Positions 24,237-32,945 are shown, counted from the stretch's first letter. The stretch is DNA of 34,015 bases from Deltaproteobacteria bacterium (GCA_021772655.1 JAJFLM010000098.1:1-34015); one strand, 5' to 3'. The notes: generated by a model from the sequence alone, not told the origin. Translations and numbers: made by a program.

Positions 24237-27200
24237 ATGAGCCTTAAAATGCGTTTGACCGAATTCTTTTTAAAAAAACCCCTCAATGCAAATCTAATCA
24301 TGGTTCTGATTCTGCTGGTGGGCGGCTTAACCCTCTTTCAGCTAAAACGCGCAACCTACCCCACGGTTCAGTTCGATATCTTAAAAATTTCCACCACTTA
24401 CCCAGGAGCTTCCGCTGAGGATGTCGAAATTAATGTCACGAAAAAGCTTGAGGACGAATTAAAGGGCGTTAACGGCATTGAAAAGATCAAATCAAACTCC
24501 TTAGAAAACTTGTCTCTTATATATGTGTTTGTCGATACGGATGCCGATGATATTCAGGAGACTAAAGATGATATCCGTCGGGCCGTTGACCGTGTCAATG
24601 ACCTCCCTGAAACCATCACAGAAAAACCGGTAGTTGAAGAAATGCGCTCGGCGAATGTCCCTGTGATTGAAATTGCTGTTGTCGGGAGGGCTGATGAGAT
24701 TGTTCGCCGTAAAGTCGCCCGTGATCTCGAAGAAGAAATTCGCGAAATCAAAGGCGTGATGTCTGTAGAAAAGGTGGGTTATCGAAAACGTGAAGTTAAA
24801 ATTCTCATCGACAACCTCAAATTATCTGAAGAATATATTTCATTTAATGAAGTCATTCATGCCATCAAAAGCCGTAATGTTCGTTCTTCTGGTGGTAGCT
24901 TAGAATCCTATTTAGCTGAAAAGAAAATTGTGACTTTTTCAGAGTTTCAAACCCTACCGGAAGTCAAAAATGTGATTGTGCGTGGTAATTTTTCTGGTGA
25001 CAACATCACTCTTCATGACATTGCAACAGTCACTGATAGTTTTGAAGACTATCAAATTCTGCCACGTACCAACGGACAAACCAGTATTAACCTACTCATC
25101 AGAAGCCATGGCAATGGCGATATTATTGATATCAGCGAAGCCATCCATCAATTAATTGAAGAATTTGAAGAAACCATCCCCCAAAACGTGAGTATTGTGC
25201 TCGTCAGTGATTATTCCAGATACACATCCAACGTACTCGGCATTGTTAAAAGCAATGCAATCATCGGTTTTATTCTCGTCTTGTTGGTGCTCATTTTATT
25301 TTTAGACCGCTACTCCGCTTTATGGGTGGCCGCAGGCATCCCGATTTCTTTATTAGGGGCCATTGCCCTCTTCCCTTTATTTGACATTGATATTAATTTT
25401 ATCTCTTTGACCACCATGATTATCGTCGTCGGTATCGTCGTGGATGATGCGATTGTCATCGGAGAAAATATCAGCCGTCATCGCGAAATGGGAAAAGCGC
25501 CCTATGAGGCAGCCCTCCAAGGGGTTAAAGAACTCGTCTGGCCCGTGACCATTACGGTGATCAGTACAATCCTCGCCTTTATTCCCATGTATTTTATGCT
25601 AGGTGTCACCGGAAAATTTGTCCGGCAAATACCCACTATCGTTATTTTAGCACTGGTCATCAGCTTGTTAGAAGCGATCACCATCCTACCCGCCCATTTA
25701 AAAAGTAGCCCCGCTCGTCAAGCCAGCGCTTCACAATTAATGACTCGCTTCCAAAACTGGTATCAGAACTTCTTACTACGCATCTTAAAACACCCCGTCA
25801 AAACAACTCTAGGCGTCTTTGCTCTACCCATAGCGGCTATTTTGTTATTTTCACTAGCGATGAAGTTCATCCTCTTCCCCTACACAGATATTGATATGTT
25901 CTATGTGATTGCCGAATTGGATGAAGGGACGGGCATTACAGCGACCGCAGAAAAAATGAAGTCCGTTGAAGAACTCATCGCACACATCCCTAAACACGAA
26001 CTGGTTAACTTTACGACGAGTGTCGGCCACCATGATATGGACGTCTATGGAGGCAGTGCTGGACTTCATGAAAACTGGGCTCTGATCACTATCTTTTTAA
26101 AACCTGCTGCAGAACGAGATCGCCCCAGCGAAATGATTATGGCTGAAATATCCGAAAAACTTCGTAACATCACGGGTTTCAAAAAGCTCTACCTAGAAAA
26201 ATATTATGACGGCCCACCTATTGGTAAACCTGTCACGATTACTTTAGTCAGCGATGACGATAAATTACTGCAAAGGACTAGCCAAAAAATATATCAATTC
26301 ATCAAAACTATACCGGGCATCCTCTCACCTGACATTGACCGAAAAGCCGGCAAACAAGAGATGCGCCTGAAGCTAGATTATCATGAAATGGCGCGTGCAG
26401 GTATTACCGTCGCAGAAGTGGCACACACTATCCGTGCCGCCTATGACGGCATTGTGGCCTCAAGTCTGGTGCGAGAAGGCGAAGAAATTGATTTCAGAGT
26501 CCAACTAAAACCTGAACAGCGACAAAAAATTGCTGTTTTACTAGAGCTACAAATCCCTAATGCCATGGGTAAATTAGTCAGTCTCAAGAAATTAGCGACC
26601 CTTATCCCCCAAGAAGGGATTGAATCCATCCGTCATTATAATGGTCAACGTTCTATTACTGTCACTGCTGATGTCGATACTGATATCATGACGGCCGTAC
26701 AAGCCAACCAACAAGTGCGAGCCCAATTTGAAAAAGAAATTAACGCCCTCCCCGGCTTACGCATGATCTTTGGAGGAGAAGAACAAGCCACCCAAGAAAG
26801 CATGCAGAGCTTTTTATGGGCCTTTATTTGTGCCCTGGTAGCGATTTATTTCCTCCTGACGGCCTTATTAGGCTCCTTTGTACAGCCCTTTATCATCATG
26901 GCCGCCATCCCTATTGGTATCGCCGGTGTTATCTTTGGATTTTTCTTTCATCAATTACCCATTGGCTTTCTTGCGCTGATTGGATCTCTGGGATTGATTG
27001 GTGTCATTGTGAATGATTCTCTTGTGATGATTACTTATTTGAACGAGTTACGAGGTGATAAAGCTAACTTATCACTGCAAGAGATTATCCATGGCTCTAA
27101 AACCAGATTGCGCCCGGTGATTTTAACCACCATCACCACCGTGGCGGGACTGATTCCCACCATCTATGGTTTCGGCGGCTATGAACCCTTTATTGTGCCC

Positions 27201-27299
27201 ATTGTCTTAGCATTGGCCAGCGGCCTTATCCTCGCAACCATCGGTACTTTGGTGCTAGTCCCAACGCTCTATACTTTAAGCTATGGGCGTACCGATTAA
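24237..27299 (+). CDS. RND-family efflux transporter permease (AcrB/HAE-like)
   Basis: 1020 residues from the ATG at 24237, the usual length for the family; the track begins at an upstream TTG inside the palindrome. It starts MSLKMRLTEFFLKKPLNANLIMVLILLVGG, the first of 12 transmembrane helices, then YPTVQFDILKISTTYPGASAEDVE, the typical first periplasmic segment. TM4 has VGIVVDDAIVIGENISRHREMG with the paired Asp residues of the proton relay. The second half repeats the layout (EEQATQESMQSFLWAFICALVAIYFLLTALLGSF). It pumps substrates from the inner membrane or periplasm using proton motive force. The substrate cannot be read from the sequence. No periplasmic adaptor or outer-membrane channel gene is adjacent, so it is an orphan permease here. 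Its stop overlaps by 4 nt that of the convergent next gene. Confidence 0.95.
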   Translation: MSLKMRLTEFFLKKPLNANLIMVLILLVGGLTLFQLKRATYPTVQFDILKISTTYPGASAEDVEINVTKKLEDELKGVNGIEKIKSNSLENLSLIYVFVDTDADDIQETKDDIRRAVDRVNDLPETITEKPVVEEMRSANVPVIEIAVVGRADEIVRRKVARDLEEEIREIKGVMSVEKVGYRKREVKILIDNLKLSEEYISFNEVIHAIKSRNVRSSGGSLESYLAEKKIVTFSEFQTLPEVKNVIVRGNFSGDNITLHDIATVTDSFEDYQILPRTNGQTSINLLIRSHGNGDIIDISEAIHQLIEEFEETIPQNVSIVLVSDYSRYTSNVLGIVKSNAIIGFILVLLVLILFLDRYSALWVAAGIPISLLGAIALFPLFDIDINFISLTTMIIVVGIVVDDAIVIGENISRHREMGKAPYEAALQGVKELVWPVTITVISTILAFIPMYFMLGVTGKFVRQIPTIVILALVISLLEAITILPAHLKSSPARQASASQLMTRFQNWYQNFLLRILKHPVKTTLGVFALPIAAILLFSLAMKFILFPYTDIDMFYVIAELDEGTGITATAEKMKSVEELIAHIPKHELVNFTTSVGHHDMDVYGGSAGLHENWALITIFLKPAAERDRPSEMIMAEISEKLRNITGFKKLYLEKYYDGPPIGKPVTITLVSDDDKLLQRTSQKIYQFIKTIPGILSPDIDRKAGKQEMRLKLDYHEMARAGITVAEVAHTIRAAYDGIVASSLVREGEEIDFRVQLKPEQRQKIAVLLELQIPNAMGKLVSLKKLATLIPQEGIESIRHYNGQRSITVTADVDTDIMTAVQANQQVRAQFEKEINALPGLRMIFGGEEQATQESMQSFLWAFICALVAIYFLLTALLGSFVQPFIIMAAIPIGIAGVIFGFFFHQLPIGFLALIGSLGLIGVIVNDSLVMITYLNELRGDKANLSLQEIIHGSKTRLRPVILTTITTVAGLIPTIYGFGGYEPFIVPIVLALASGLILATIGTLVLVPTLYTLSYGRTD

Positions 27300-28987
27300 T
27301 GAATGGCAAAGGCCCCCGTTTCGGGCCGAGGAACCACAGCAATTTGCACATGTAGATCCTGTTGAGAGAAACGCTTCTCACTGAGGTTGACGATAAAAAA
27401 ATAGAGATGGGTTGGCGGTTCAAAGGGGTCGACAAATACCTGCTGTCTGACACTAGGTCGCATGGGAGCATAGCCTAAAAACTTTTTCTGCTGCGGATTG
27501 GATTCATCGGCTAAAAAAACATAGGCTTTCAAATGTGCGGCTGCTGGTTCCCACCTAATATTTAAGGCCCCAACTGCTTCACGTTTTTGAATACGCGTTG
27601 TAAACATCCGCAACGAATGCGGGGGCAAATCTTGAGTCGTCGAACCAATAATGCCATGAGGCGGTTCAATATTATCTAAAGGCACCCCTGATAATAATGA
27701 GCTAATCTCTTGGCCTTTAACCAAAGGCACCTCCATTCTCAATGCGGCAGGTGTATTTTCATAACTTAAAGACCATGCTAAGAAAGCCAACCAAATATCT
27801 TCACCATCTTGAGCTTTATTGAGTTGATCAAATAAAAAACTCTCGGATTTATCCTGAGACTGGATATAAGCGCGCACGATCGGAATACCGCGTAAGCGAT
27901 ATAAGAAATGCCATAAAGCAGCTGTCCGATAGCGTTTTGAAACATCAGGGGGATGCTGTGAGAAACTAAAGTCTACATTTTCCTTTCCTGGTACCGTAGG
28001 CAGCAAACCTTCATTAAAACTTTGAGCGACACCTCTCACTAAGGCATCAACATTGGGGTCCTGCAGAAAAGCTTCTGGCGCGCCATTAAGATAATAAGCA
28101 AACAGTATTTCTTCGAGTAACATCCCTTGCAAAGCCGACTTCCATCGCTTTGCCTCTTGCCAATTCTCACCAACAAGACGAGATAAACATGGCATGGATA
28201 TAAATAAGACGCTCCGACCCTCATCATCCCAAACCAGAGCATTCCGTTGAATCCGGTCAGAGAGTACCCAGGTCCATTTCTTGCTCGATAACTTCAGTGG
28301 GTTATCTTCGCCACGTTTCACCCCCACAATTTTTAAAAATGCTTCTAAGGGCTCACCCCATTTTTTCGTGCGCCCGGCATCAAAGATTTCATGGGTATCA
28401 AAATAACTGCTAATATAGGGAACTTTATCCTTTAAAAAATGAGGGGGCCATTTAAAATCAGCCCATGCACTGACTTTCTTTTGATCAAAAACAGCTTTTG
28501 ACCATTGATCTAAAGTACGTCCGCGTTTTTTTAAGTAGTCACGTATCGCAACAGCTAATTGACTGTAGGACACAGCACCATTTTTATTGCGCTGACGCGG
28601 CATCAATAATTGAATCTCTTTACCCGCAAGACGTCCCACTGATTTAACCTGCCCTTGCCGCTGCAACCTCAACACCTCTTCAATCCAAGGTTTCCACAAC
28701 AATCCTTGTGGGTCATCATCTTTACCAAGAGTCCGAAGTCGGGTGAGCTCACGACGCAAATAAGTTGCAGAACAAGAATCTATTTTATCGCCCTGGGATG
28801 TGGCCTGAGGCTCTTTCAACCGCAGTACATCGAATACTTCATGATGGCTTTGTAATAAGCGCGCCTTGGTATTTGATGGCTGAGTCACCAGGGCTGGCGA
28901 GGAACTTGACAGAAGTACTGAAATAGCCAGAAATAGGGCCATGAACCCTTTCACAGGCCTAAGGCACACACGTTTTTTTCTGATCAT
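27296..28987 (-). CDS. Secreted protein of unknown function
   Basis: I do not recognise the family. From the ATG at 28987 it has 563 residues. Other starts are ATG 28999, GTG 28954 (AGG 3 nt upstream) and ATG 28942 (AAGGG close upstream). All keep the signal peptide core MALFLAISVLLSSSSPALV. The mature protein is soluble and mixed, with W- and R-rich stretches (LLWKPWIEEVLRLQRQGQV, DFKWPPHFLKDKVPYISSYFD). A conserved-looking central helix (LQGMLLEEILFAYYLNGAPEAFLQDP) and a C-terminal beta-rich region (LNIRWEPAAAHLKAYVFLADE...THLYFFIVNLSE), perhaps a fibronectin-like sandwich, follow. No catalytic motif is evident. Its 5' end overlaps head-to-head with the binding-protein gene at 28941, so the two must share or cross their promoters; a common envelope role is possible. 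Confidence 0.75.
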   Translation of the reverse strand: MIRKKRVCLRPVKGFMALFLAISVLLSSSSPALVTQPSNTKARLLQSHHEVFDVLRLKEPQATSQGDKIDSCSATYLRRELTRLRTLGKDDDPQGLLWKPWIEEVLRLQRQGQVKSVGRLAGKEIQLLMPRQRNKNGAVSYSQLAVAIRDYLKKRGRTLDQWSKAVFDQKKVSAWADFKWPPHFLKDKVPYISSYFDTHEIFDAGRTKKWGEPLEAFLKIVGVKRGEDNPLKLSSKKWTWVLSDRIQRNALVWDDEGRSVLFISMPCLSRLVGENWQEAKRWKSALQGMLLEEILFAYYLNGAPEAFLQDPNVDALVRGVAQSFNEGLLPTVPGKENVDFSFSQHPPDVSKRYRTAALWHFLYRLRGIPIVRAYIQSQDKSESFLFDQLNKAQDGEDIWLAFLAWSLSYENTPAALRMEVPLVKGQEISSLLSGVPLDNIEPPHGIIGSTTQDLPPHSLRMFTTRIQKREAVGALNIRWEPAAAHLKAYVFLADESNPQQKKFLGYAPMRPSVRQQVFVDPFEPPTHLYFFIVNLSEKRFSQQDLHVQIAVVPRPETGAFAIH

Positions 28988-29783
28988 GCTGGGACTCATT
29001 AGCTGTAGCAGTCTTATCGGGCTGACGCCACAGGCTCAAGCGAAAAGCAAGACCCTACTACTGTGGTATCCTGGTGCCGCTGGCCAACCAGAACAAGTTC
29101 AGCCTCTATTAGACACTTGGACCCAATATCTGGAAAGCAAAGGTATCACACTGCAGGCAAAATACCTTAATGGTGCCGTTGCCACAGATAAGCAACACGT
29201 TAAAAAACTAAAACCCAGCCTCGCCATCTTGACCTTAGAAGCCTACCTTAATTTAAAGTCTCAAGTAAGTATGACGCCCCTAGCACTCACTCAACCTTTG
29301 GCCAGTAAAAATGGGCGCACGCAATATACGGTATTCTTCAACACCCAAGCCGGAAAAACTGGACCCCTCTTTTTATCAGAACCCTTAGATCAAAATTTTA
29401 TTAAGGACTATTTACTCCCCCAATATAAAGAGCAAAGCATGGAATATACGCCACAAGCTTTGTTTAAGTTGAAACAAATTGCGCAAGGGAAACAAACGGG
29501 GATGGTGTTATTGAACGCACAAGAAACTCAAACGGTTCATAAGTTAAATGCCGATTGGAAGAATAATCTTAGCACGCACAACTCAGCTCAAACTATTCCC
29601 ACACCTGTAGTCGTGCTGTTTGATAAGCAAGCTGTTAATTTTCCCAAAGAAAATTTGACTCAAACTTTAGTCGCCATGAAACAAGACCCCGCAGGCAAAG
29701 AAATTCTCGCCCAATTGCGATTATTGGGCTTCATGGCAACAGATGCCGAAAAATATCAATCAAGCATCCGGGTCGCACCATAA
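28941..29783 (+). CDS. PhnD-like periplasmic binding protein
   Basis: 280 residues. Signal peptide RFFLIMLGLISCSSLIGLTPQAQA, likely cut before KSKTLLLWYPG. The mature part has the alternating pattern of a small periplasmic binding protein of the phosphonate/PhnD type: a first beta-alpha unit, 'KKLKPSLAILTLEAYL', 'TQYTVFFNTQAGKTGPLFLSEP', 'LKQIAQGKQTGMVLLNAQET' and a final 'VAMKQDPAGKEILAQLRLLGF'. No ABC permease or ATPase gene is near, so transport may not be its job; stand-alone relatives are often sensors or stress proteins. The family call is moderate. The start overlaps that of the divergent secreted protein, and the last 28 nt overlap the end of the convergent ROK gene. Confidence 0.7.
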   Translation: MNPFTGLRHTRFFLIMLGLISCSSLIGLTPQAQAKSKTLLLWYPGAAGQPEQVQPLLDTWTQYLESKGITLQAKYLNGAVATDKQHVKKLKPSLAILTLEAYLNLKSQVSMTPLALTQPLASKNGRTQYTVFFNTQAGKTGPLFLSEPLDQNFIKDYLLPQYKEQSMEYTPQALFKLKQIAQGKQTGMVLLNAQETQTVHKLNADWKNNLSTHNSAQTIPTPVVVLFDKQAVNFPKENLTQTLVAMKQDPAGKEILAQLRLLGFMATDAEKYQSSIRVAP

Positions 29784-30709
29784 GCGGCACCTAAAATACC
29801 AGCATCATCCCCTAATTTAGCAGGGAGTAGCTGTGTCACTTTTGCCGTTTCGTGATAACTATGATTACGGAATTCTTCCCACATACTACTTTCAAAATGA
29901 GCCCAGCAATGACTGACTCCCCCGCCTATCACCACGGTATGAATTCCAAGTACGTGCACCAGTGATGCAATACCCATCCCTAAATAGCGGCCACATTCAC
30001 TTAAAATATGCTTTGCAAAATCTTGTCCCGCTTCGGCTTGTTGGGCGAGATCGACGGGGGTCACTTCAAAGGGTTGTTTCCCAATCGCAGTGAGAAATTC
30101 CTGCTTCTCATCTGACAACGGGGCATCTCTCACTAATTGAGTCAAACCCGTAGCGCTCGCATACATTTCAAAACAACCATTACTACCACAATGACAATGC
30201 GGACCTGAACGTGACAAGACAATATGACCAAACTCAGCAGCATAACCATAATCACCGCGAATCACTTCATCATCCCAAACAATACCGCCGCCAATACCGG
30301 TCCCTAAAGTCAGCATCATTAAATGGGCGGCACTTTGCCCGGCACCAAATTGGGCTTCACCCAAGGCCGCACAGTTGGCATCATTATCAATATATAAAGG
30401 CACCGACACGTGTTGCATCAACTGTTGCCGCAATGGAAAATCTTTAACTTTAGGAAAATGTGGCGATTGCCTCAGAATACTCGCTTCAAAATCAACGATG
30501 CCCGGAACACCGATACCAATCGATTCAACGGCCCCATGGACCTCAGCTGAGAGTTTATTAATGAGCTCTAAAATGGTTTGAATAATGTCTTCGGGGGAAC
30601 GTTCCGGCCCCGAAGCGCCTTGAAGGCGGTGATGGATATCGGTGCCAGACTGCCATAAAGCACCCCGGATATTTGTCCCACCTAAATCAATCCCAATCGA
30701 CCACGCCAC
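29756..30709 (-). CDS. ROK-family sugar kinase (glucokinase-like)
   Basis: 317 residues, typical for the family. The phosphate-binding loop is DLGGTNIRG at the start. The catalytic Asp110 is in IDNDANCAALGE, the second ATP loop is LGTGIGGGIV, and AAEFGHIVL contributes sugar contacts. The structural zinc site follows the ROK pattern GH-x9-CxCGxxGCxE exactly (His162, Cys172, Cys174, Cys179, Glu181). It phosphorylates glucose or a related hexose with ATP in the cytoplasm; the exact sugar cannot be told. It lacks the N-terminal helix-turn-helix of ROK repressors. The GTG start follows the TAG of the lipoprotein gene with no gap, so it is probably coupled to it in the sigma-54 operon, an odd pairing. 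Confidence 0.94.
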   Translation of the reverse strand: MAWSIGIDLGGTNIRGALWQSGTDIHHRLQGASGPERSPEDIIQTILELINKLSAEVHGAVESIGIGVPGIVDFEASILRQSPHFPKVKDFPLRQQLMQHVSVPLYIDNDANCAALGEAQFGAGQSAAHLMMLTLGTGIGGGIVWDDEVIRGDYGYAAEFGHIVLSRSGPHCHCGSNGCFEMYASATGLTQLVRDAPLSDEKQEFLTAIGKQPFEVTPVDLAQQAEAGQDFAKHILSECGRYLGMGIASLVHVLGIHTVVIGGGVSHCWAHFESSMWEEFRNHSYHETAKVTQLLPAKLGDDAGILGAAYGATRMLD

Positions 30710-32119
30710 CTAGAAAAAATTACTTAATATCTCCGTTAAGTCAATCAAACTTACGCTGCTGTCTTTTTCATTGGTGATGATGGCAACCAATGGCGAATCA
30801 TTAATGGAAATAGCATTAGGACCTAAACCAACGCCATCACTCGTCGTTAAAGTTTGACTGATGGAGTTGTCCATTAAATTAACGATGACGACCTGGTTAT
30901 TCGCAAAATCCGTCACCAAGGCGGCTGACCCCGATGCAATCGCCACATTGCGATAATCACCTGTCGCGGAAAGATCTACGGTCGTTTGCGTTATCAAACC
31001 TAAACCTGATAAACGGACTAAGCGATTGTTGCTCCGATCAATCAAGGCCACTTCAGTGGCACTATTAAAAAAAGCTAAACCAGCAAAATCACCGGCCCCA
31101 AGATTTACTTGCGACCCTAAGGAAATAATATTACTCGGCGGCGCAGAAACTATTAATTCTGTTAAAATCGTGTCGCCATTATCAAAAAGACTCAAGACAA
31201 CAAATCGTGGTAATGAAGAACCATCCGACGCTCCGGCAATGGCATAGGTACCAACATGTACCGCCGCGCCATTAGAAGGATGACTTACTAAGAAGGTAGT
31301 GCCCGTCGCCGGAAACATGAGACTGTTATCGACCATGGTGACAGAGCTCGCCCCGGTATCTTGCGCAATCAATGCAAACTCAGCACCTACCAAGCCTGTA
31401 GGGTCTGCCGCAATGGCAACAGGAGCTGTCACAGCAACCGACGCCCCCTTAGCAATACCCATCGCATCAACCACAAAATAAAAGTTATTGGCCTGATCAA
31501 TTAAATACGTATCTTGGGTGGAACGATCTAAAGCCAAATCAACCGGAAGCACTCCCGTCACATTCAAATCGGGTTGAGGTGTAAACGTCGATAAGGAATA
31601 ACAATCTACATCGGAACCATCTGAGAAGACTTGCAAAGTGCAACCTAGACTCGCCCCAAAACTAGTCGTCGCACCCACAGGCGTGGCATCAACGAGCGTA
31701 CGCCCATCAACGACCGTCACTAAAATACCACCGTCTTCGTTAGCTTCGCCGCCAATAACTTGTTCAATCAAAAAGCTATCACCTACTTGAGCTGGAAACG
31801 ATGTTTGGAAGCTACCACTACTGGTCGCTTGAGTGCTTGCCACTGGAGTGGTTTGTGCCAACAAGTTGAACCCTTGAGTGGCATTATTAAGAACATTAAT
31901 CGTGGCCCCATCAACAGCCGCGGCTTGATCACCGGCCAACTGCACCATACCACTGCTATCAGGCGAGGTAATCGATACTAAGCCAGCGACGGGAGCAGGA
32001 ATAGAAACAGGTGGGGACGCTGCGCCTGCACAGGCTTGAAGAAAGGCCAACCCTGTCCCTAAGCCACATAGGGCTGCTGCAATAAGTAGATAGCGTTTAT
32101 ATAAATTATATCGTTTCAT
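30710..32119 (-). CDS. Lipoprotein with beta-propeller-like repeats
   Basis: 469 residues. The N-terminus MKRYNLYKRYLLIAAALCGLGTGLAFLQAC is a lipoprotein signal with Cys30. A first domain (about 35-170) looks like an Ig or carboxypeptidase-regulatory sandwich (GLVSITSPDSSGMVQLAGDQAAAVDGATINVLN). The rest has repeats of the type 'DLALDRSTQDTYLIDQANNFYFV', 'TEVALIDRSNNRLVRLSG', 'AALVTDFANNQVVIVNL' and 'VAIITNEKDSSVSLIDLT', characteristic of YVTN/NHL beta-propellers that act as binding scaffolds. No enzyme motif. It is transcribed after the three tiny genes, about 120 nt from the last, and the ROK kinase gene follows directly. The ribosome site is weak. Function unknown; probably an outer-membrane or periplasmic binding protein. 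Confidence 0.82.
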   Translation of the reverse strand: MKRYNLYKRYLLIAAALCGLGTGLAFLQACAGAASPPVSIPAPVAGLVSITSPDSSGMVQLAGDQAAAVDGATINVLNNATQGFNLLAQTTPVASTQATSSGSFQTSFPAQVGDSFLIEQVIGGEANEDGGILVTVVDGRTLVDATPVGATTSFGASLGCTLQVFSDGSDVDCYSLSTFTPQPDLNVTGVLPVDLALDRSTQDTYLIDQANNFYFVVDAMGIAKGASVAVTAPVAIAADPTGLVGAEFALIAQDTGASSVTMVDNSLMFPATGTTFLVSHPSNGAAVHVGTYAIAGASDGSSLPRFVVLSLFDNGDTILTELIVSAPPSNIISLGSQVNLGAGDFAGLAFFNSATEVALIDRSNNRLVRLSGLGLITQTTVDLSATGDYRNVAIASGSAALVTDFANNQVVIVNLMDNSISQTLTTSDGVGLGPNAISINDSPLVAIITNEKDSSVSLIDLTEILSNFF

Positions 32120-32239
32120 CTTTTTGATCCCACCTTAGCCTCAGTCCTAAACTTTAATTGCGGGGGTGACAAGTGACATTTTCCATAGGATTCACCAAGT
32201 GAAGACAAGCTAAAGATAACTTTTTGAACCTCATTGAAG

Positions 32240-32401
32240 CTATTTTATACAGAGCAAGCGTTGGACCACCTCATCCATCCCTCCGGATTGACGGTGGCTG
32301 ACTTCTATCTCGCCGCGTCCCATTAACATAGCATATATAATTAAAATTCCGCCCAAGACACAGAGGACTCGAACGGCTCCCTTCCTGTTTAAGGATCTCA
32401 T
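32240..32401 (-). CDS. Small single-span membrane protein (53 residues)
   Basis: Too short for the ORF track; found by hand. MRSLNRKGAVRVLCVLGGILIIYAMLMGRGEIEV: a basic start, one hydrophobic span (about 10-27), then a 26-residue polar tail ending VVQRLLCIK. Its ATG overlaps the TGA of the previous small gene (ATGA), and GGAGG lies 8 nt upstream, which supports real translation. Likely an inner-membrane protein with its tail in the periplasm, or a secreted peptide if cleaved. No homologue recognised. Confidence 0.6.
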   Translation of the reverse strand: MRSLNRKGAVRVLCVLGGILIIYAMLMGRGEIEVSHRQSGGMDEVVQRLLCIK

Positions 32402-32529
32402 CGTTTATCCTCCGCATTGGCATGTACGGGTTCAGATCCGTACCAATCGTGGTTTTGTTCGCTTAAGGTCGCACACCCACACTGCATGCAAGCAAAAGCT
32501 GCGATAAGTATTAGTGCTATCCGGATCAT
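32398..32529 (-). CDS. Small exported Cys-rich peptide or lipoprotein (43 residues)
   Basis: Below the track's size limit. MIRIALILIAAFACMQCGCATLSEQ...: a hydrophobic start with Cys at 14, 17 and 19, followed by 24 polar residues ending NAEDKR. Either Cys14 (AAFAC) or Cys19 (QCGC) could be a lipidation site. A strong AGGAG lies 6-7 nt before the ATG, and the TGA overlaps the next ATG. If lipidated, the mature peptide would be only 25-30 residues, similar to bacterial entericidin-like lipoproteins in size, though not visibly related. Confidence 0.65.
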   Translation of the reverse strand: MIRIALILIAAFACMQCGCATLSEQNHDWYGSEPVHANAEDKR

Positions 32530-32598
32530 GACCTCTCCTTTTAAAAAAAGTGAGGACGGAGGCTCCCTAAGTTGCCCCCGCCCTCGGGATTGCTTGGG

Positions 32599-32697
32599 TT
32601 AGGTAGTTGTCGCTCCATCAGCATCTGGCCCCCCATCGGCCAGACCGGATGAGTAAAAATTTTCAGTGCCCTGCTGTGTAAAATTTTGTAATTTCAT
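32599..32697 (-). CDS. 32-residue peptide, first gene after a sigma-54 promoter
   Basis: MKLQNFTQQGTENFYSSGLA-DGGPDADGATTT, read by hand. AGGAG lies 6 nt before the ATG, and a near-perfect sigma-54 promoter predicts a leader of only about 13 nt, so expression is well supported. It has no signal peptide or membrane span. The first half is polar/aromatic, and the end is a small acidic Gly/Asp/Thr tail. I recognise no family; a signalling or structural peptide is possible. The gene is followed by 70 nt before the next small gene. Confidence 0.6.
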   Translation of the reverse strand: MKLQNFTQQGTENFYSSGLADGGPDADGATTT

Positions 32698-32719
32698 TGT
32701 GGCTCCTACCTGATACTAA

Positions 32720-32738
32720 GAGCAAAGCCTGTGCCAAT
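32720..32738 (-). promoter_or_regulatory. Strong sigma-54 (-24/-12) promoter
   Basis: On the minus strand TTGGCACAGGCTTTGCTCT matches TGGCAC-N5-TTGCW throughout: GG at 32735-32734, GC at 32723-32722, 10 nt between them. Transcription would begin near 32711, about 13 nt before the ATG of the 32-residue peptide and just before its AGGAG. It should need a bacterial enhancer-binding protein; no such regulator is in the window. Confidence 0.75.
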
Positions 32739-32945
32739 TGTGCTATTAAAATATTAAATCATTGATATTATTGAATTATTTAGTTTTTCAGGGAAAACGA
32801 GAGTAGGTGAACTATTAAAATATAATTTAATAAATATAATTATGTGACTATTTTATATATAAATCAGTTTACTGTTAACATGCTGATTTTATATGGTTTT
32901 ATAAATAGTCCTTGCCATCTTATCTAATAATTATAAAATCATCTC
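32739..32945. promoter_or_regulatory. AT-rich divergent spacer with a possible sigma-70 promoter
   Basis: About 200 nt of strikingly AT-rich sequence between the small-peptide operon and the right-hand kinase. On the plus strand TTAACA (32875-32880), 17 nt, then TTTATA (32898-32903) is a fair sigma-70 match for the kinase. The stretch would also suit enhancer or nucleoid-protein binding for the sigma-54 promoter on the other side. No open frame is seen. Confidence 0.4.

Noticed and set aside
24113-24301. 62-residue minus-strand ORF containing GAYCNMPLR
   Set aside because: It is the reverse reading of the palindromic repeat and the RND start. Its likeness to the lipoprotein's GAYGNTPLR comes from the shared repeat, not from a gene.
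32154-32234. 26-residue ORF MRFKKLSLACLHLVNPME... between the 53-residue gene and the propeller lipoprotein
   Set aside because: It has a lipoprotein-like start but no ribosome site and a short, featureless end. It could be a decayed signal peptide or chance.
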